Shown here piece after piece: positions 47,692 to 56,434 of a stretch of 64,000 nt of DNA. Made by a program: the position numbers and the translations under genes. The stretch comes from Marinobacterium sp. xm-d-530 (lineage in GTDB: Bacteria > Pseudomonadota > Gammaproteobacteria > Pseudomonadales > Balneatricaceae), in NCBI RefSeq assembly GCF_013283365.1, contig NZ_WBYM01000006.1, forward strand, positions 41,405 to 105,404, read 5' to 3'. The notes beneath the pieces were generated by a model. That model did no database searches, was not told where the DNA came from, and saw only the letters and a program-made list of their open reading frames with translations. Each line of letters opens with the position of its first letter. The first letter of the stretch is position 1.

Positions 47692-48245
47692 AACTTTTTA
47701 TACTGATCAGCTCAATCGCGTACCTAAGCGGGTGCATAACAAAACCTAAACCTATTCCTGTGCAACCGCTGACTGAACCCGTTCACTTCTCCTTTAGTGT
47801 GAGCGGAAAACTCGGTGTACGCGGAGATCAGATCAGCGAAAGCGCCCGCTTTAACTGGACCCAAAACCAACAGACGTTTGACCTAGCGCTGATCGACCCC
47901 TTTGGCCGCCAGGTCATGAGACTGACCGGCAATGATCGTTTTGCAAAGCTCGAAACGGACGATCAACAGAGCTACGTAGCAGATTCAGCCGAAGCCTTGA
48001 TGCAGGAGTTATTGGGCTGGCAACTTCCAGTAAATCATGCCCTCTACTGGATTCAAGGCAGACCCGATCCAAGACAACCCTTCGTTGCAAAAGAGCCTGG
48101 GCAATTTCTGCAAAACGACTGGCAGATTAGCACGCTCGCACAGACGACTCTTAGCAGCGGCAAGACAGCACCTCGCAAGCTTAAAATGAGCCACACCCAA
48201 CTGGATGTCACCTTAATCATCTCTGACTGGCAATTCCCACACTGA
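47673..48245 (+). CDS. lolB: Outer-membrane lipoprotein receptor LolB
   Basis: 190-residue lipoprotein that takes lipoproteins from LolA and inserts them in the outer membrane. Lipobox LSGC (Cys21), and the family core SFSVSGKLGVRGDQISESARFNW followed by a YWIQGRPDP segment. Start GTG 47673 lies inside the TPR gene, so the two are coupled. Beyond it, where ispE usually sits, there are only 96 bases and then a tRNA-Gln. Confidence 0.9.
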   Translation: MAKQLVKLFILISSIAYLSGCITKPKPIPVQPLTEPVHFSFSVSGKLGVRGDQISESARFNWTQNQQTFDLALIDPFGRQVMRLTGNDRFAKLETDDQQSYVADSAEALMQELLGWQLPVNHALYWIQGRPDPRQPFVAKEPGQFLQNDWQISTLAQTTLSSGKTAPRKLKMSHTQLDVTLIISDWQFPH

Positions 48246-48341
48246 TTCTGTGTAAAAAACAGTCAACAGGGGTTGATTTATAGCGCCTCTAATTTAAAAT
48301 ATGCGCCTCTTAAATTTAGTGGGAAACCACTGGAGAGCGCT

Positions 48342-48417
48342 AGGGGTATAGCCAAGTTGGTAAGGCACTGGATTCTGATTCCAGCATTCGTAGGTTCGAG
48401 TCCTGCTACCCCTGCCA
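48342..48417 (+). tRNA. tRNA-Gln (anticodon CTG)
   Basis: 76 bases including CCA: acceptor AGGGGTA/TACCCCT, anticodon arm CTGGATTCTGATTCCAG reads CTG, T-loop GGTTCGAGTCC. Placed directly before prs, a conserved position. The Gln tRNAs at 52057 and 52231 carry TTG and share the acceptor. Confidence 0.93.
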
Positions 48418-48489
48418 TTTATTACGATGACAGATCCTCAACAAACGACTTCATCATACATTTCTTTTGACAAAGAGCAGGACTACGAC

Positions 48490-49431
48490 GTGTCTAAGAT
48501 GATGGTATTTACTGGCAATGCAAACCCAGCATTGGCAGAACGTGTAGCAGAGCGCCTAGATTTGGATCTTGGCCAAGCGACAGTATCCCGCTTCAGCGAT
48601 GGTGAAGTAAGTGTAGAGATTCAAGAGAACGTTCGCGGTAAAGACGTTTTCATCGTGCAGTCGACCTGCGCACCGACAAACGACAACCTAATGGAGCTTA
48701 TGGTCTTCATTGATGCTATCCGTCGTGCGTCAGCAACACGTATCACAGCGGTAATTCCTTACTTCGGTTACGCCCGCCAAGATCGTCGTCCACGTTCAGC
48801 ACGTGTACCGATTAGCGCTAAAGTTGTGGCGACCATGCTAACCAACGTAGGCGTTGACCGCGTTTTGACAGTAGACCTGCACGCAGACCAGATCCAGGGT
48901 TTCTTCGATATCCCTGTTGATAACGTCTACGGTTCACCTGTTCTTCTAGACGACATTAACGACCAGAACTATGACGATGTTGTGGTTGTATCACCAGACA
49001 TCGGTGGTGTTGTTCGTGCTCGCGCAGTCGCCAAACAGCTTGATACGGATCTTGCGATCATCGATAAGCGTCGTGAGCGTGCGAATGAATCACAGGTTAT
49101 GAACCTCATCGGCGACGTTGAAGGTCGTACTTGTATTCTTGTTGATGACATGTGTGATACAGCAGGCACACTGTGTAAAGCAGCAGCTGCATTGAAAGAG
49201 AAAGGCGCGAAACGCGTTGTCTCTTACATCACACACCCGGTTTTCTCTGGCCCAGCCATTGATAACATTGCAAATTCTCAGCTTGATGAGATGGTTGTTA
49301 CTGACAGCATCCCACTAAGCGAAGCCGCGAAAGGCTGTAGCAAAATTCGCCAACTTTCACTGGCACCCATGTTGGCAGAAGCGGTACGCCGTGTCTGCAA
49401 CGAAGAATCAATCAGCGCGATGTTCCGTTAA
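48490..49431 (+). CDS. prs: Ribose-phosphate pyrophosphokinase
   Basis: Makes PRPP from ribose 5-phosphate and ATP. The core is complete: NENVRG-like substrate loop ([16 protein letters not shown]), [17 protein letters not shown], and the PRPP loop [10 protein letters not shown]. The open frame begins at 48427, but those 21 extra codons are unlike the family. GTG 48490 has an AGGA site and gives a 313-residue product beginning near the usual MKLFxGN. Followed by a structured leader and rplY. Confidence 0.93.
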   Translation: MSKMMVFTGNANPALAERVAERLDLDLGQATVSRFSDGEVSVEIQENVRGKDVFIVQSTCAPTNDNLMELMVFIDAIRRASATRITAVIPYFGYARQDRRPRSARVPISAKVVATMLTNVGVDRVLTVDLHADQIQGFFDIPVDNVYGSPVLLDDINDQNYDDVVVVSPDIGGVVRARAVAKQLDTDLAIIDKRRERANESQVMNLIGDVEGRTCILVDDMCDTAGTLCKAAAALKEKGAKRVVSYITHPVFSGPAIDNIANSQLDEMVVTDSIPLSEAAKGCSKIRQLSLAPMLAEAVRRVCNEESISAMFR

Positions 49432-49433
49432 GA

Positions 49434-49490
49434 ACAGCTGATTTTAAGAGCTTCGGCTCACTAAACGCCCTTCGGGGCAAACAAAGCTGT
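49434..49490 (+). promoter_or_regulatory. Predicted two-hairpin RNA leader between prs and rplY
   Basis: ACAGCT (49434-49439) can pair with AGCTGT (49485-49490), enclosing two UUCG-tetraloop hairpins: GAGC-TTCG-GCTC (49448-49459) and GCCC-TTCG-GGGC (49467-49478). The result is a compact three-way junction ahead of the L25 gene. Autoregulatory leaders for L25 are proposed in gammaproteobacteria, but I cannot confirm this one belongs to that class. Confidence 0.5.
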
Positions 49491-49542
49491 AGAGATCTGG
49501 TCGCGGGTCCCTGCAGTTTTTAAATTTATATAGGTATATAAA

Positions 49543-50133
49543 ATGTCTAACTTCACTCTAAATGTAACTGCCCGCGAAGATCAGGGGAAAGGTGCGAGCC
49601 GCCGCCTGCGTCGCGCTGGCCAAGTACCAGCAATCGTTTACGGTTCAGCTGAGCCACAGAGCATCAGCCTAAGCGCAAACGAACTAAGTAAAGCACTACA
49701 AAACGATGCGTTCTACTCATCGCCAATCGCGCTAGACCTAGACGGTACTAAGACAGTTGTAATCATCAAAGATCTACAGCGCCACCCTGCGAAGCCTGTT
49801 GTTCTTCACGCTGACTTCCAGCGCATCGATGACAACCAGCGCATTAAGATCCGCGTTCCACTTCAGTTCGTTAACTTCGAAAAATCAGCGGCTGCTAAAG
49901 CATCTGCTAAATTCGCTGCAGAAACAGCTGTTGTAGAAGTAACTTGTCTAGCTAAAGACCTTCCTGAGTCAGTCTCTTGTGACCTTTCTCAGATCCAGAC
50001 TGGTCAGATTGCTCACCTTTCAGACATCGCTCTGCCAGAAGGTGTTGAAATCGTTGCTCTGCGTCGCGGCGAAGACCACGACCAAGGCATCGGTTACTGT
50101 TACTCACCACGCGGTGCTAAAGTAGCAGGCTAA
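49543..50133 (+). CDS. rplY: 50S ribosomal protein L25/general stress protein Ctc
   Basis: L25 binds 5S rRNA. The 196-residue long form has the N-terminal 5S-binding domain (REDQGKGASRRLRRAGQVPAIVYG) plus the C-terminal TL5/Ctc domain (VEVTCLAKDLPESVSCDLSQ). The ending DQGIGYCYSPRGAKVAG differs from the usual acidic tail. Preceded by the hairpin leader and followed by pth after about 20 bases. Confidence 0.93.
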   Translation: MSNFTLNVTAREDQGKGASRRLRRAGQVPAIVYGSAEPQSISLSANELSKALQNDAFYSSPIALDLDGTKTVVIIKDLQRHPAKPVVLHADFQRIDDNQRIKIRVPLQFVNFEKSAAAKASAKFAAETAVVEVTCLAKDLPESVSCDLSQIQTGQIAHLSDIALPEGVEIVALRRGEDHDQGIGYCYSPRGAKVAG

Positions 50134-50154
50134 TAGCCTAATACGTGCCAGCTT

Positions 50155-50748
50155 ATGGAAGGTATCAGCCTCATTGTCGGACTAGGCAACCCAGGTGCTG
50201 AGTATCACGAAACACGCCATAACGCTGGTGCAGAACTGGTTGAGCAGCTCGCTGCTCAACACAGTTCACCTCTTCAGCCCAACAAAAACTACTTTGGGCT
50301 CTACAGCAAGATCCTAATCAACGGACAACCCGTTCATCTATTGGTCCCAACGACCTTTATGAACCGGTCAGGCAAAGCCGTTGCAGCACTTGCAAACTTT
50401 TTTAAGATTCCCATTCAATCCATTTTGGTCGCTCACGATGAGCTAGATCTACCACCGGGTGTATCACGTCTAAAAAAAGGCGGCGGTCACGGTGGACACA
50501 ATGGTTTGCGTGACATTATTGCCAGCATGGGCAATAACAAAGATTTTTACCGCCTCCGTTTAGGTATTGGACATCCGGGCAGCGCTCAACAGGTTGCAGG
50601 ATTTGTACTGCGCAAAGCACCGATTGCTGAACGTAACTCTACCCAACAGGCGATTGATGAAACGTTGAGATACATCCCGATGATTGTCTCAGGGGATCAT
50701 GCCAAAGCAATGAACACACTTCACAGTTTTAACGCATCAGCGAAATAG
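50155..50748 (+). CDS. pth: Peptidyl-tRNA hydrolase
   Basis: Essential enzyme that frees tRNA from prematurely released peptidyl-tRNA. 197 residues with [21 protein letters not shown] (including the catalytic His), TFMNRSG and [25 protein letters not shown]. Short 9-base gap to ychF; typical rplY-pth-ychF order. Confidence 0.96.
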   Translation: MEGISLIVGLGNPGAEYHETRHNAGAELVEQLAAQHSSPLQPNKNYFGLYSKILINGQPVHLLVPTTFMNRSGKAVAALANFFKIPIQSILVAHDELDLPPGVSRLKKGGGHGGHNGLRDIIASMGNNKDFYRLRLGIGHPGSAQQVAGFVLRKAPIAERNSTQQAIDETLRYIPMIVSGDHAKAMNTLHSFNASAK

Positions 50749-50757
50749 GACAGTATC

Positions 50758-51849
50758 ATGGGATTTAAATGTGGCATCGTCGGCCTACCAAACGTCGGCA
50801 AATCAACGCTCTTTAACGCGCTTACTAAAGCGGGTATCGATGCAGAGAATTTCCCATTCTGTACCATCGAGCCGAACTCAGGCATCGTTCCTATGCCAGA
50901 TCCACGCCTAAACGCACTGGCGGAGATCGTAAACCCAGAGCGCATCCTGCCAACCACGATGGAGTTTGTGGACATTGCAGGCTTGGTAGCAGGCGCCTCA
51001 AAAGGCGAAGGTCTTGGTAACAAATTCCTTGCTAACATCCGTGAAACGGATGCCATTGCACACGTGGTTCGCTGTTTCGAAGATGATAATGTCATTCACG
51101 TCGCTAACCGTATCCACCCACTTGAAGACATTGAGACGATCAACCTAGAGTTGGCTCTGTCGGATCTGGAGTCCTGTGAAAAGCAGCTGCAGCGTGTACA
51201 ACGTTCAGCTAAAGGCGGTGACAAAGAGGCGGTTGCACAGAAAGCACTGCTGGAAAAACTAATCCCTCACCTATCAGAGGGTCAGCCAGTTCGCTCACTA
51301 GAGCTCTCTGATGACGAGCAGAAACTAGCGAAGGGATTCCACCTACTAACGACTAAACCGACCATGTACATCGCTAACGTCTCTGAAGAGGGTTTTGAAG
51401 ATAACCCTCATCTAGATGCGGTTCGTGAGTTTGCCGCTAATGAGAACGCTGAAGTCGTTGCGATCTGTAACAAGCTAGAGTCTGAAATCTCAGAACTGGA
51501 AGATGACGAACGCCTTGAGTTCCTACAAGACATGGGTATGGAAGAGCCAGGCTTGGATCGTGTAATTCGTGCAGGTTACCAGCTACTGGGTCTGCAAACT
51601 TACTTCACAGCCGGTGTTAAAGAGGTCCGCGCTTGGACCGTCAAGATCGGTGCTACTGCACCCCAGGCTGCAGGCGTCATCCACACCGATTTCGAAAAAG
51701 GCTTCATCCGTGCTGAGACGATCAGCTACGATGATTTCATCGAATATAAAGGTGAAAAAGGCGCTAAAGAGGCGGGTAAAGCTCGCCTAGAAGGTAAAGA
51801 TTACATCGTCAAAGATGGCGACGTTATCCACTTCCGTTTCAACGTTTAA
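50758..51849 (+). CDS. ychF: Redox-regulated ATPase YchF (OLA1 family)
   Basis: 363-residue TRAFAC GTPase-fold protein that binds ATP in preference to GTP, linked to translation and oxidative stress. P-loop GLPNVGKST, switch region [19 protein letters not shown], and NKLE in place of the GTP-specific NKxD. C-terminal TGS domain ends [11 protein letters not shown] terminator follows. Confidence 0.95.
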   Translation: MGFKCGIVGLPNVGKSTLFNALTKAGIDAENFPFCTIEPNSGIVPMPDPRLNALAEIVNPERILPTTMEFVDIAGLVAGASKGEGLGNKFLANIRETDAIAHVVRCFEDDNVIHVANRIHPLEDIETINLELALSDLESCEKQLQRVQRSAKGGDKEAVAQKALLEKLIPHLSEGQPVRSLELSDDEQKLAKGFHLLTTKPTMYIANVSEEGFEDNPHLDAVREFAANENAEVVAICNKLESEISELEDDERLEFLQDMGMEEPGLDRVIRAGYQLLGLQTYFTAGVKEVRAWTVKIGATAPQAAGVIHTDFEKGFIRAETISYDDFIEYKGEKGAKEAGKARLEGKDYIVKDGDVIHFRFNV

Positions 51850-51858
51850 AACGAAAAT

Positions 51859-51896
51859 TTGTGAATTGATCAGCGATTGATCGATTCACAATTTTA
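51859..51896 (+). terminator. Terminator after ychF
   Basis: TTGTGAAT-T-GATC and its complement GATC-G-ATTCACAA form a long stem (one mismatch) followed by TTTTA, 10 bases past the ychF stop. Confidence 0.75.
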
Positions 51897-51930
51897 TCAG
51901 GCCGAATTTGGGTTTTTCCCTTAGATTCTA

Positions 51931-51959
51931 TTGACATAGAAGCCTATAGAAGGAATAAT
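51931..51959 (+). promoter_or_regulatory. Strong sigma-70 promoter of the Met-Gln-Met-Gln tRNA operon
   Basis: TTGACA (51931-51936), 17-base spacer, AATAAT (51954-51959), GC-rich TCGCGGCC discriminator. It sits about 18 bases before the first tRNA and is a good candidate for a stringently controlled promoter. Confidence 0.85.
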
Positions 51960-51976
51960 TCGCGGCCTTGAAAGAT

Positions 51977-52053
51977 GGCAATGTAGCTCAGTTGGTTAGA
52001 GCAACGCATTCATAATGCGTGGGTCACAGGTTCGAATCCCGTCATTGCCACCA
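51977..52053 (+). tRNA. tRNA-Met (anticodon CAT), elongator type
   Basis: 77 bases with CCA: acceptor GGCAATG/CATTGCC, anticodon arm GCATTCATAATGC reads CAT, T-loop GGTTCGAATCC. Paired acceptor end indicates elongator, not initiator. Copy A of a duplicated Met-Gln pair. Confidence 0.92.
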
Positions 52054-52056
52054 TCT

Positions 52057-52131
52057 AGGGGTATAGCCAAGTGGTAAGGCAGGAGGTTTTGATCCTCCCA
52101 TGCGCAGGTTCGAGTCCTGCTACCCCTGCCA
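52057..52131 (+). tRNA. tRNA-Gln (anticodon TTG)
   Basis: 75 bases with CCA: acceptor AGGGGTA/TACCCCT, anticodon arm GGAGGTTTTGATCCTCC reads TTG. Second gene of copy A, three bases after tRNA-Met. Confidence 0.93.
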
Positions 52132-52149
52132 TCTAAGTCTTTCAAGCAT

Positions 52150-52226
52150 GGCAATGTAGCTCAGTTGGTTAGAGCAACGCATTCATAATGCGTGGGTCAC
52201 AGGTTCGAATCCCGTCATTGCCACCA
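52150..52226 (+). tRNA. tRNA-Met (anticodon CAT), second identical copy
   Basis: Identical to 51977-52053. First gene of copy B; only four bases to the following tRNA-Gln. Confidence 0.92.
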
Positions 52227-52230
52227 TTCT

Positions 52231-52305
52231 AGGGGTATAGCCAAGTGGTAAGGCAGGAGGTTTTGATCCTCCCATGCGCAGGTTCGAGTCCTGCTACCCC
52301 TGCCA
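52231..52305 (+). tRNA. tRNA-Gln (anticodon TTG), second identical copy
   Basis: Identical to 52057-52131. Last tRNA of the operon, 47 bases before the tandem repeats begin. Confidence 0.93.
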
Positions 52306-52352
52306 TTTTTTTGAGTAATACTGCTTCATCACCACATCAATCTCATATTTCC

Positions 52353-52453
52353 ATCGCGACCTTTTCAAGGACGCTCCAACAGTTAAAACTAAACACTAAT
52401 GACTTTAGCATTGTTGGAGCCTTATCGCAGATGAGGCGATTTTCTAGGTATTG
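52353..52453 (+). repeat. 101-bp tandem repeat, unit 1 (structured)
   Basis: Starts ATCGCGACCTTTTCAAGG. Three self-complementary parts: GCG-A-CCTT/TTC/AAGG-A-CGC; a 9-bp stem GCTCCAACA (52373-52381) with TGTTGGAGC (52412-52420), with CTAAA/TTTAG pairing inside its loop; and ATCGC/GCGAT near the end. No ORF. Together with unit 2, unit 3 and a short flank these make up the 320-base stretch between the tRNA operon and serB. Confidence 0.9.
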
Positions 52454-52554
52454 ATCGCGACCTTTTCAAGGACGCTCCAACAGTTAAAACTAAACACTAG
52501 TGACTTTAGCATTGTTGGAGCCTTATCGCAGATGAGGCGATTTTCTGGGTATTG
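52454..52554 (+). repeat. 101-bp tandem repeat, unit 2
   Basis: Exact period of 101 from unit 1; two substitutions (CACTAATG to CACTAGTG in the loop, TTCTAGG to TTCTGGG near the end). All stems intact. Confidence 0.92.
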
Positions 52555-52583
52555 ATCGCGACCTCTTTAAGAGATGCTTCAAC
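52555..52583 (+). repeat. Third, diverged and truncated repeat unit
   Basis: Matches the first 29 bases of the unit with changes that keep the hairpin: CCTT-TTC-AAGG becomes CTCT-TTA-AGAG. It then runs into the terminator at 52584. Confidence 0.8.
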
Positions 52584-52611
52584 AAAAAACCTCGCCGAAG
52601 CGAGGTTTTTT
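52584..52611. terminator. Bidirectional terminator after the tandem repeats and before serB
   Basis: A6, CCTCGC, CGAA loop, GCGAGG, T6. It can stop transcription of the tRNA/repeat operon from the left and of serB from the right. Confidence 0.9.
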
Positions 52612-52626
52612 GATTCAGACGCTCAA

Positions 52627-53838
52627 TCACACATCCCGATCGCGGAAACCAATCAAGTATAGAATACCATCTAGGCCAAGAGTGCTGATCGACTGTTTAG
52701 CATTCTCACGCACTAGAGGTTTGGCTCTAAAGGCAATGCCTAAGCCCGCGATAGAGAGCATTGGCAGGTCGTTTGCACCATCACCTACTGCGATAGTCTG
52801 TTCTAGAGAGACACCCTCTTTGGCGGCAATCTCACGAAGCAGTTCTGCTTTACGCTCACCATTGACTACCGTACCGACCACTTTACCGGTCACTTTGCCA
52901 TCTTGGATGTCGAGCTCATTGGCGTGAATGTAATCAAAACCTAAACGCTTCTGCAGGAACTTGGCAAAGTAGGTAAAGCCACCCGAAAGGATCGCGGTCT
53001 TATATCCAGTGCGTTTAAGCTGTGACATTAACTGTTCGGCACCTTCGGTCATTTTCAGGCGCTGAGCGATGCCTTCAAGGACCGACTCATCCAACCCTTC
53101 CAGAAGAGCCACACGACGCTTAAAGCTCTCATTGAAGTCGATCTCACCGCGCATAGCCGCTTCGGTAATCTCTGACACCTGATCGCCGACACCAGCCTCT
53201 TTCGCCAACTCATCGATGACTTCAGCTTCAATCAGTGTCGAGTCCATATCGAACACCACCAGACGGCGGTTACGACGATAGATGTCGTCACGCTGGAAGG
53301 CGATATCCACACCCAGCTCTGATGCCAAAGTTAGCAGAGTCTCACGCACTTCAGCTTCATCCGCAGACATATCACGTACAGAGAACTCGACACAGGCCTT
53401 GCTGCTCTCCTCTTCAACCTCATCAATTGAGACACGGCCAGATAGGCGTGAGATGTTGTCGATATTAAGATCGTAACGCGCAGCCACCTCAGTCACTTTG
53501 GCGATATGCTCAGCCGAAATGCGTCGTGCTAGCAGAGTGATAATGTGACGTGACTTACCCTGTGCACCGACCCAGCTTTGGTACTCTTCTAGAGTGACCG
53601 GTTCAAAGCGCGGCACCATGTTCATCTCGTGCGCTTTGAACAGCAGATCACGCAGCAGCGGTGAAGATTCAGCCTCATGAGGTACTTTTAACAGTAAACC
53701 TAGGGATAGGGTGTTGTGAATGACTGCTTGACCGATGTCTAGAACCTCAACATCGTATTTAGCCAAAATCGTAGTAATACCCGCGGTGACGCCCGGTTTA
53801 TCGGAACCAGACAAGGTCAACAAAATCAGTTCGTTCAT
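52627..53838 (-). CDS. serB: Phosphoserine phosphatase SerB
   Basis: HAD-family hydrolase dephosphorylating phosphoserine, the final step of serine synthesis. 403 residues, longer than the E. coli enzyme because of an N-terminal ACT-type regulatory region (LLTLSGSDKPGVTAGITT and a second ACT-like stretch). The HAD motif DMDSTLIEAEVIDELAKEAG and GDGANDLPML are in the C-terminal domain. Not in an operon with rnr: 40 bases separate it from the rnr stop. Confidence 0.94.
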   Translation of the reverse strand: MNELILLTLSGSDKPGVTAGITTILAKYDVEVLDIGQAVIHNTLSLGLLLKVPHEAESSPLLRDLLFKAHEMNMVPRFEPVTLEEYQSWVGAQGKSRHIITLLARRISAEHIAKVTEVAARYDLNIDNISRLSGRVSIDEVEEESSKACVEFSVRDMSADEAEVRETLLTLASELGVDIAFQRDDIYRRNRRLVVFDMDSTLIEAEVIDELAKEAGVGDQVSEITEAAMRGEIDFNESFKRRVALLEGLDESVLEGIAQRLKMTEGAEQLMSQLKRTGYKTAILSGGFTYFAKFLQKRLGFDYIHANELDIQDGKVTGKVVGTVVNGERKAELLREIAAKEGVSLEQTIAVGDGANDLPMLSIAGLGIAFRAKPLVRENAKQSISTLGLDGILYLIGFRDRDV

Positions 53839-53881
53839 TCTCTTACTCGAGTCAAAGAAAGCTGTATGCGATTATACCCAG

Positions 53882-56356
53882 TTAAGAGCGCTTGCGCTTA
53901 GACGCGCCGCTCTTTTTTGCTCCACGGCTTTTGCTGGCTGTCTTACCGCCAAACTTTTCACCAGAGCCGCCGCCTGAACGACCACCGCTTGAACGCCCAG
54001 AGCCTGAACCCTTTCCGCGCGCACCTGATTTAGCACCGCCCTTACCTTTCTGATCAAACAGCCCCATGGCCAAACGCTCTCGGACTGATGGTTTTTTCGT
54101 CGGTTTATTTTTCTCTGAATCGAGCAGTTCGAAATCAATCTTGCGCTCATCCAGATTGACCTGTGCAACGCGCACGCCTAATCGATCGCCTAGCTTAAAG
54201 ACGCGTCTTGTACGTTCGCCGATCAAACGCTGCTTGCCCGCTTCGAACTGGTAGTAATCACTTGGTAGACTGGTGATATGAACGAGACCATCGACAAAAA
54301 GATCATCCAACTCAACAAACACACCAAAGCCTGTTACCGCAGAGACAACGCCAGTGAACTCTTCACCAATCTGGCTCTGCATGTACTCACACTTCAGCCA
54401 AGAGATCACGTCACGAGTCGCCTCATCGGCACGACGCTCGGTCATCGAGCAGTGTTCACCGAATTGCAGCATCTGCTCTGCACTGTAGTTCATGACAAAG
54501 CTTGGGTTGCGTACAAAACCATCCGGTCTCGCTACCCCTTTAATCTTCTTATCTTCGTGAATCGCTGATCGAATCATACGGTGGACAAGCAGGTCAGGGT
54601 AACGTCGAATCGGTGAGGTAAAGTGAGTGTACTCCTCATACGCCAAACCAAAGTGACCATGATTATCAGGGCTATACACAGCCTGCTGCATCGAGCGAAG
54701 CATCATGGTTTGGATAATGTGTCGATCTGGGCGATTTTCGATCGCCGACGCCAGTTTTAGATAGTCCTTAGGCTCCGGTGAATCACCGCCCGGCAACGCC
54801 AGACCCAACTCCCCCAAAAAGGCACGCAGGTTTTCCAGACGCTGCTCTTTAGGGCCGTCATGGATACGGTAGATCGCAGGCTTTTTACGCTTCGCTAGGA
54901 ACTTAGCCGTTGCCACATTGGCAGCCAACATACACTCTTCGATGAGCTTATGCGCATCATTACGTGTCACGGGTACTATGTTCTGAATCTTACGCTCATC
55001 ACTAAAGACGATGCGTGTTTCGGTGGTATCGAAATCGATCGCACCCCGATCATCGCGCGCTTCACGAAGCCGGTGGAACAACCCATGAAGCGTCTGAAGA
55101 TGAGGTAGCACTTGTTTGTATTGATCACGCCACAACTCAGCGTCAGCAGAATCATCATCACGATCCAACATAGCACCCACTTTGGTGTAGGTCAGACGGG
55201 CTTTAGAGTTTATGATCCCTTCAAAAAACTCTGCATCACCGATAGATCCATCTCGTTTAATATTGAGCTTACAGACCATCGCCAAACGATCAACGTTGGG
55301 ATTCAGCGAACAGAGTCCGTTGGATAACAGCTCAGGCAGCATCGGCACAACATACTCTGGAAAGTAGACAGAGTTACCACGTTTAACAGCCTCTTTATCC
55401 AGCTCGCTGTTCGGTTTAACGTAGTAAGAGACATCGGCAATTGCAACCCATAGGGGCCAGCCACCCATACGCTTCTTCTCAGCGTATACAGCATCATCAA
55501 AATCGCGAGCATCTTCACCATCAATCGTAACAAACGGAAGATCACGCAGATCGACACGATTGGTCTTGTCCTCTTCCCGAACTTCCGGTGTTAAATCACC
55601 GATCTCTTGATGAACGCCGGCATTCCATTCATTGGGAATGTCGTGGTTATGAATGGCAACTTGAATCTCCATCCCCGGCGCCAAGTGATCACCCAGCACT
55701 TCAACCACTTTAGCGCGCGCAGGGTGGCGCTTATCCGGTTGTTGAACCAACTCAACAACAATCAGCTGACCATCTTCGTATTTAAGATCTTTATCAGGAT
55801 CCGGCATCACCACAATCTGATTGGTAATGCGTTGGTTCTCTGGAATCAGTGAACCGAAGCCATTCTCCCCATCAAAACGTCCCACGACCTTTTTCAAAGG
55901 GCGTTCTAGCAGCTCGATAACTTTACCTTCAGGTCGGCCTCGATGATCAGAGCCGATCTCTTGAACGAGAACGCGGTCGCCATCGAATAGCTGTTTCATC
56001 TGGCGAGCACTGATAAACAGATCATCACCGCCCGCATCGGGCTTAACAAAGCCAAAGCCATCTCGGTGACCAATGACACGACCAGGAATCAGATCCATCT
56101 TCTCGATCAAACCGAATTGATTGCGACGATCCGATATCAACTGCCCATCACGGCACATTGCGATCAAACGGCGACGCACCGCTTCAATATCATCAGGATG
56201 ACTGAGCTTTAGCTCGGCACAAAGGTGCGCATGGCTTATAGGAGCCCCCCACTTTCGAAGAAACTCAATAATGTAGTCTCGACTGGGCACAGGTCGGTCG
56301 TATTTACCCGCCTCTTCCTGTGCGTTGGGGTCGTTATCGCGCCACTGTTTACTCAT
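53882..56356 (-). CDS. rnr: Ribonuclease R
   Basis: 3'-5' exoribonuclease of the RNB family, degrading structured RNA. 824 residues: N-terminal winged-helix region, cold-shock domains, RNB catalytic core with the acidic cluster (FVTIDGEDARDFDDAVYAE) and MCDR-like TERRADEATRDV, S1 domain (GEEFTGVVSAVTGFGVFVEL), and a low-complexity Gly/Ser/Lys tail (53890-54060). ATG 56356 chosen; upstream region is short and has no better start. Confidence 0.95.
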   Translation of the reverse strand: MSKQWRDNDPNAQEEAGKYDRPVPSRDYIIEFLRKWGAPISHAHLCAELKLSHPDDIEAVRRRLIAMCRDGQLISDRRNQFGLIEKMDLIPGRVIGHRDGFGFVKPDAGGDDLFISARQMKQLFDGDRVLVQEIGSDHRGRPEGKVIELLERPLKKVVGRFDGENGFGSLIPENQRITNQIVVMPDPDKDLKYEDGQLIVVELVQQPDKRHPARAKVVEVLGDHLAPGMEIQVAIHNHDIPNEWNAGVHQEIGDLTPEVREEDKTNRVDLRDLPFVTIDGEDARDFDDAVYAEKKRMGGWPLWVAIADVSYYVKPNSELDKEAVKRGNSVYFPEYVVPMLPELLSNGLCSLNPNVDRLAMVCKLNIKRDGSIGDAEFFEGIINSKARLTYTKVGAMLDRDDDSADAELWRDQYKQVLPHLQTLHGLFHRLREARDDRGAIDFDTTETRIVFSDERKIQNIVPVTRNDAHKLIEECMLAANVATAKFLAKRKKPAIYRIHDGPKEQRLENLRAFLGELGLALPGGDSPEPKDYLKLASAIENRPDRHIIQTMMLRSMQQAVYSPDNHGHFGLAYEEYTHFTSPIRRYPDLLVHRMIRSAIHEDKKIKGVARPDGFVRNPSFVMNYSAEQMLQFGEHCSMTERRADEATRDVISWLKCEYMQSQIGEEFTGVVSAVTGFGVFVELDDLFVDGLVHITSLPSDYYQFEAGKQRLIGERTRRVFKLGDRLGVRVAQVNLDERKIDFELLDSEKNKPTKKPSVRERLAMGLFDQKGKGGAKSGARGKGSGSGRSSGGRSGGGSGEKFGGKTASKSRGAKKSGASKRKRS

Positions 56357-56402
56357 TAATCATCCAATCCATAATAGTGTTTCAGTCATATTAACCTGAA
56401 AT

Positions 56403-56430
56403 AAAAAAGCCGGCATCAAGAGCCGGCTTT
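56403..56430 (-). terminator. Terminator of secD/secF (minus strand)
   Basis: GCCGGC stem around ATCAAGA, flanked by six A that become T on the minus strand; immediately downstream of secF. Confidence 0.85.
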
Positions 56431-56434
56431 AACC

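Noticed and set aside
48273..48470. Open frame over tRNA-Gln and the prs 5' region
   Set aside because: It reads through the tRNA and has the GIAKLVRHW-type spurious pattern seen over tRNA genes.
52353..52583. CRISPR array
   Set aside because: Units are head-to-tail 101-bp copies without unique spacers, and no cas gene is present.
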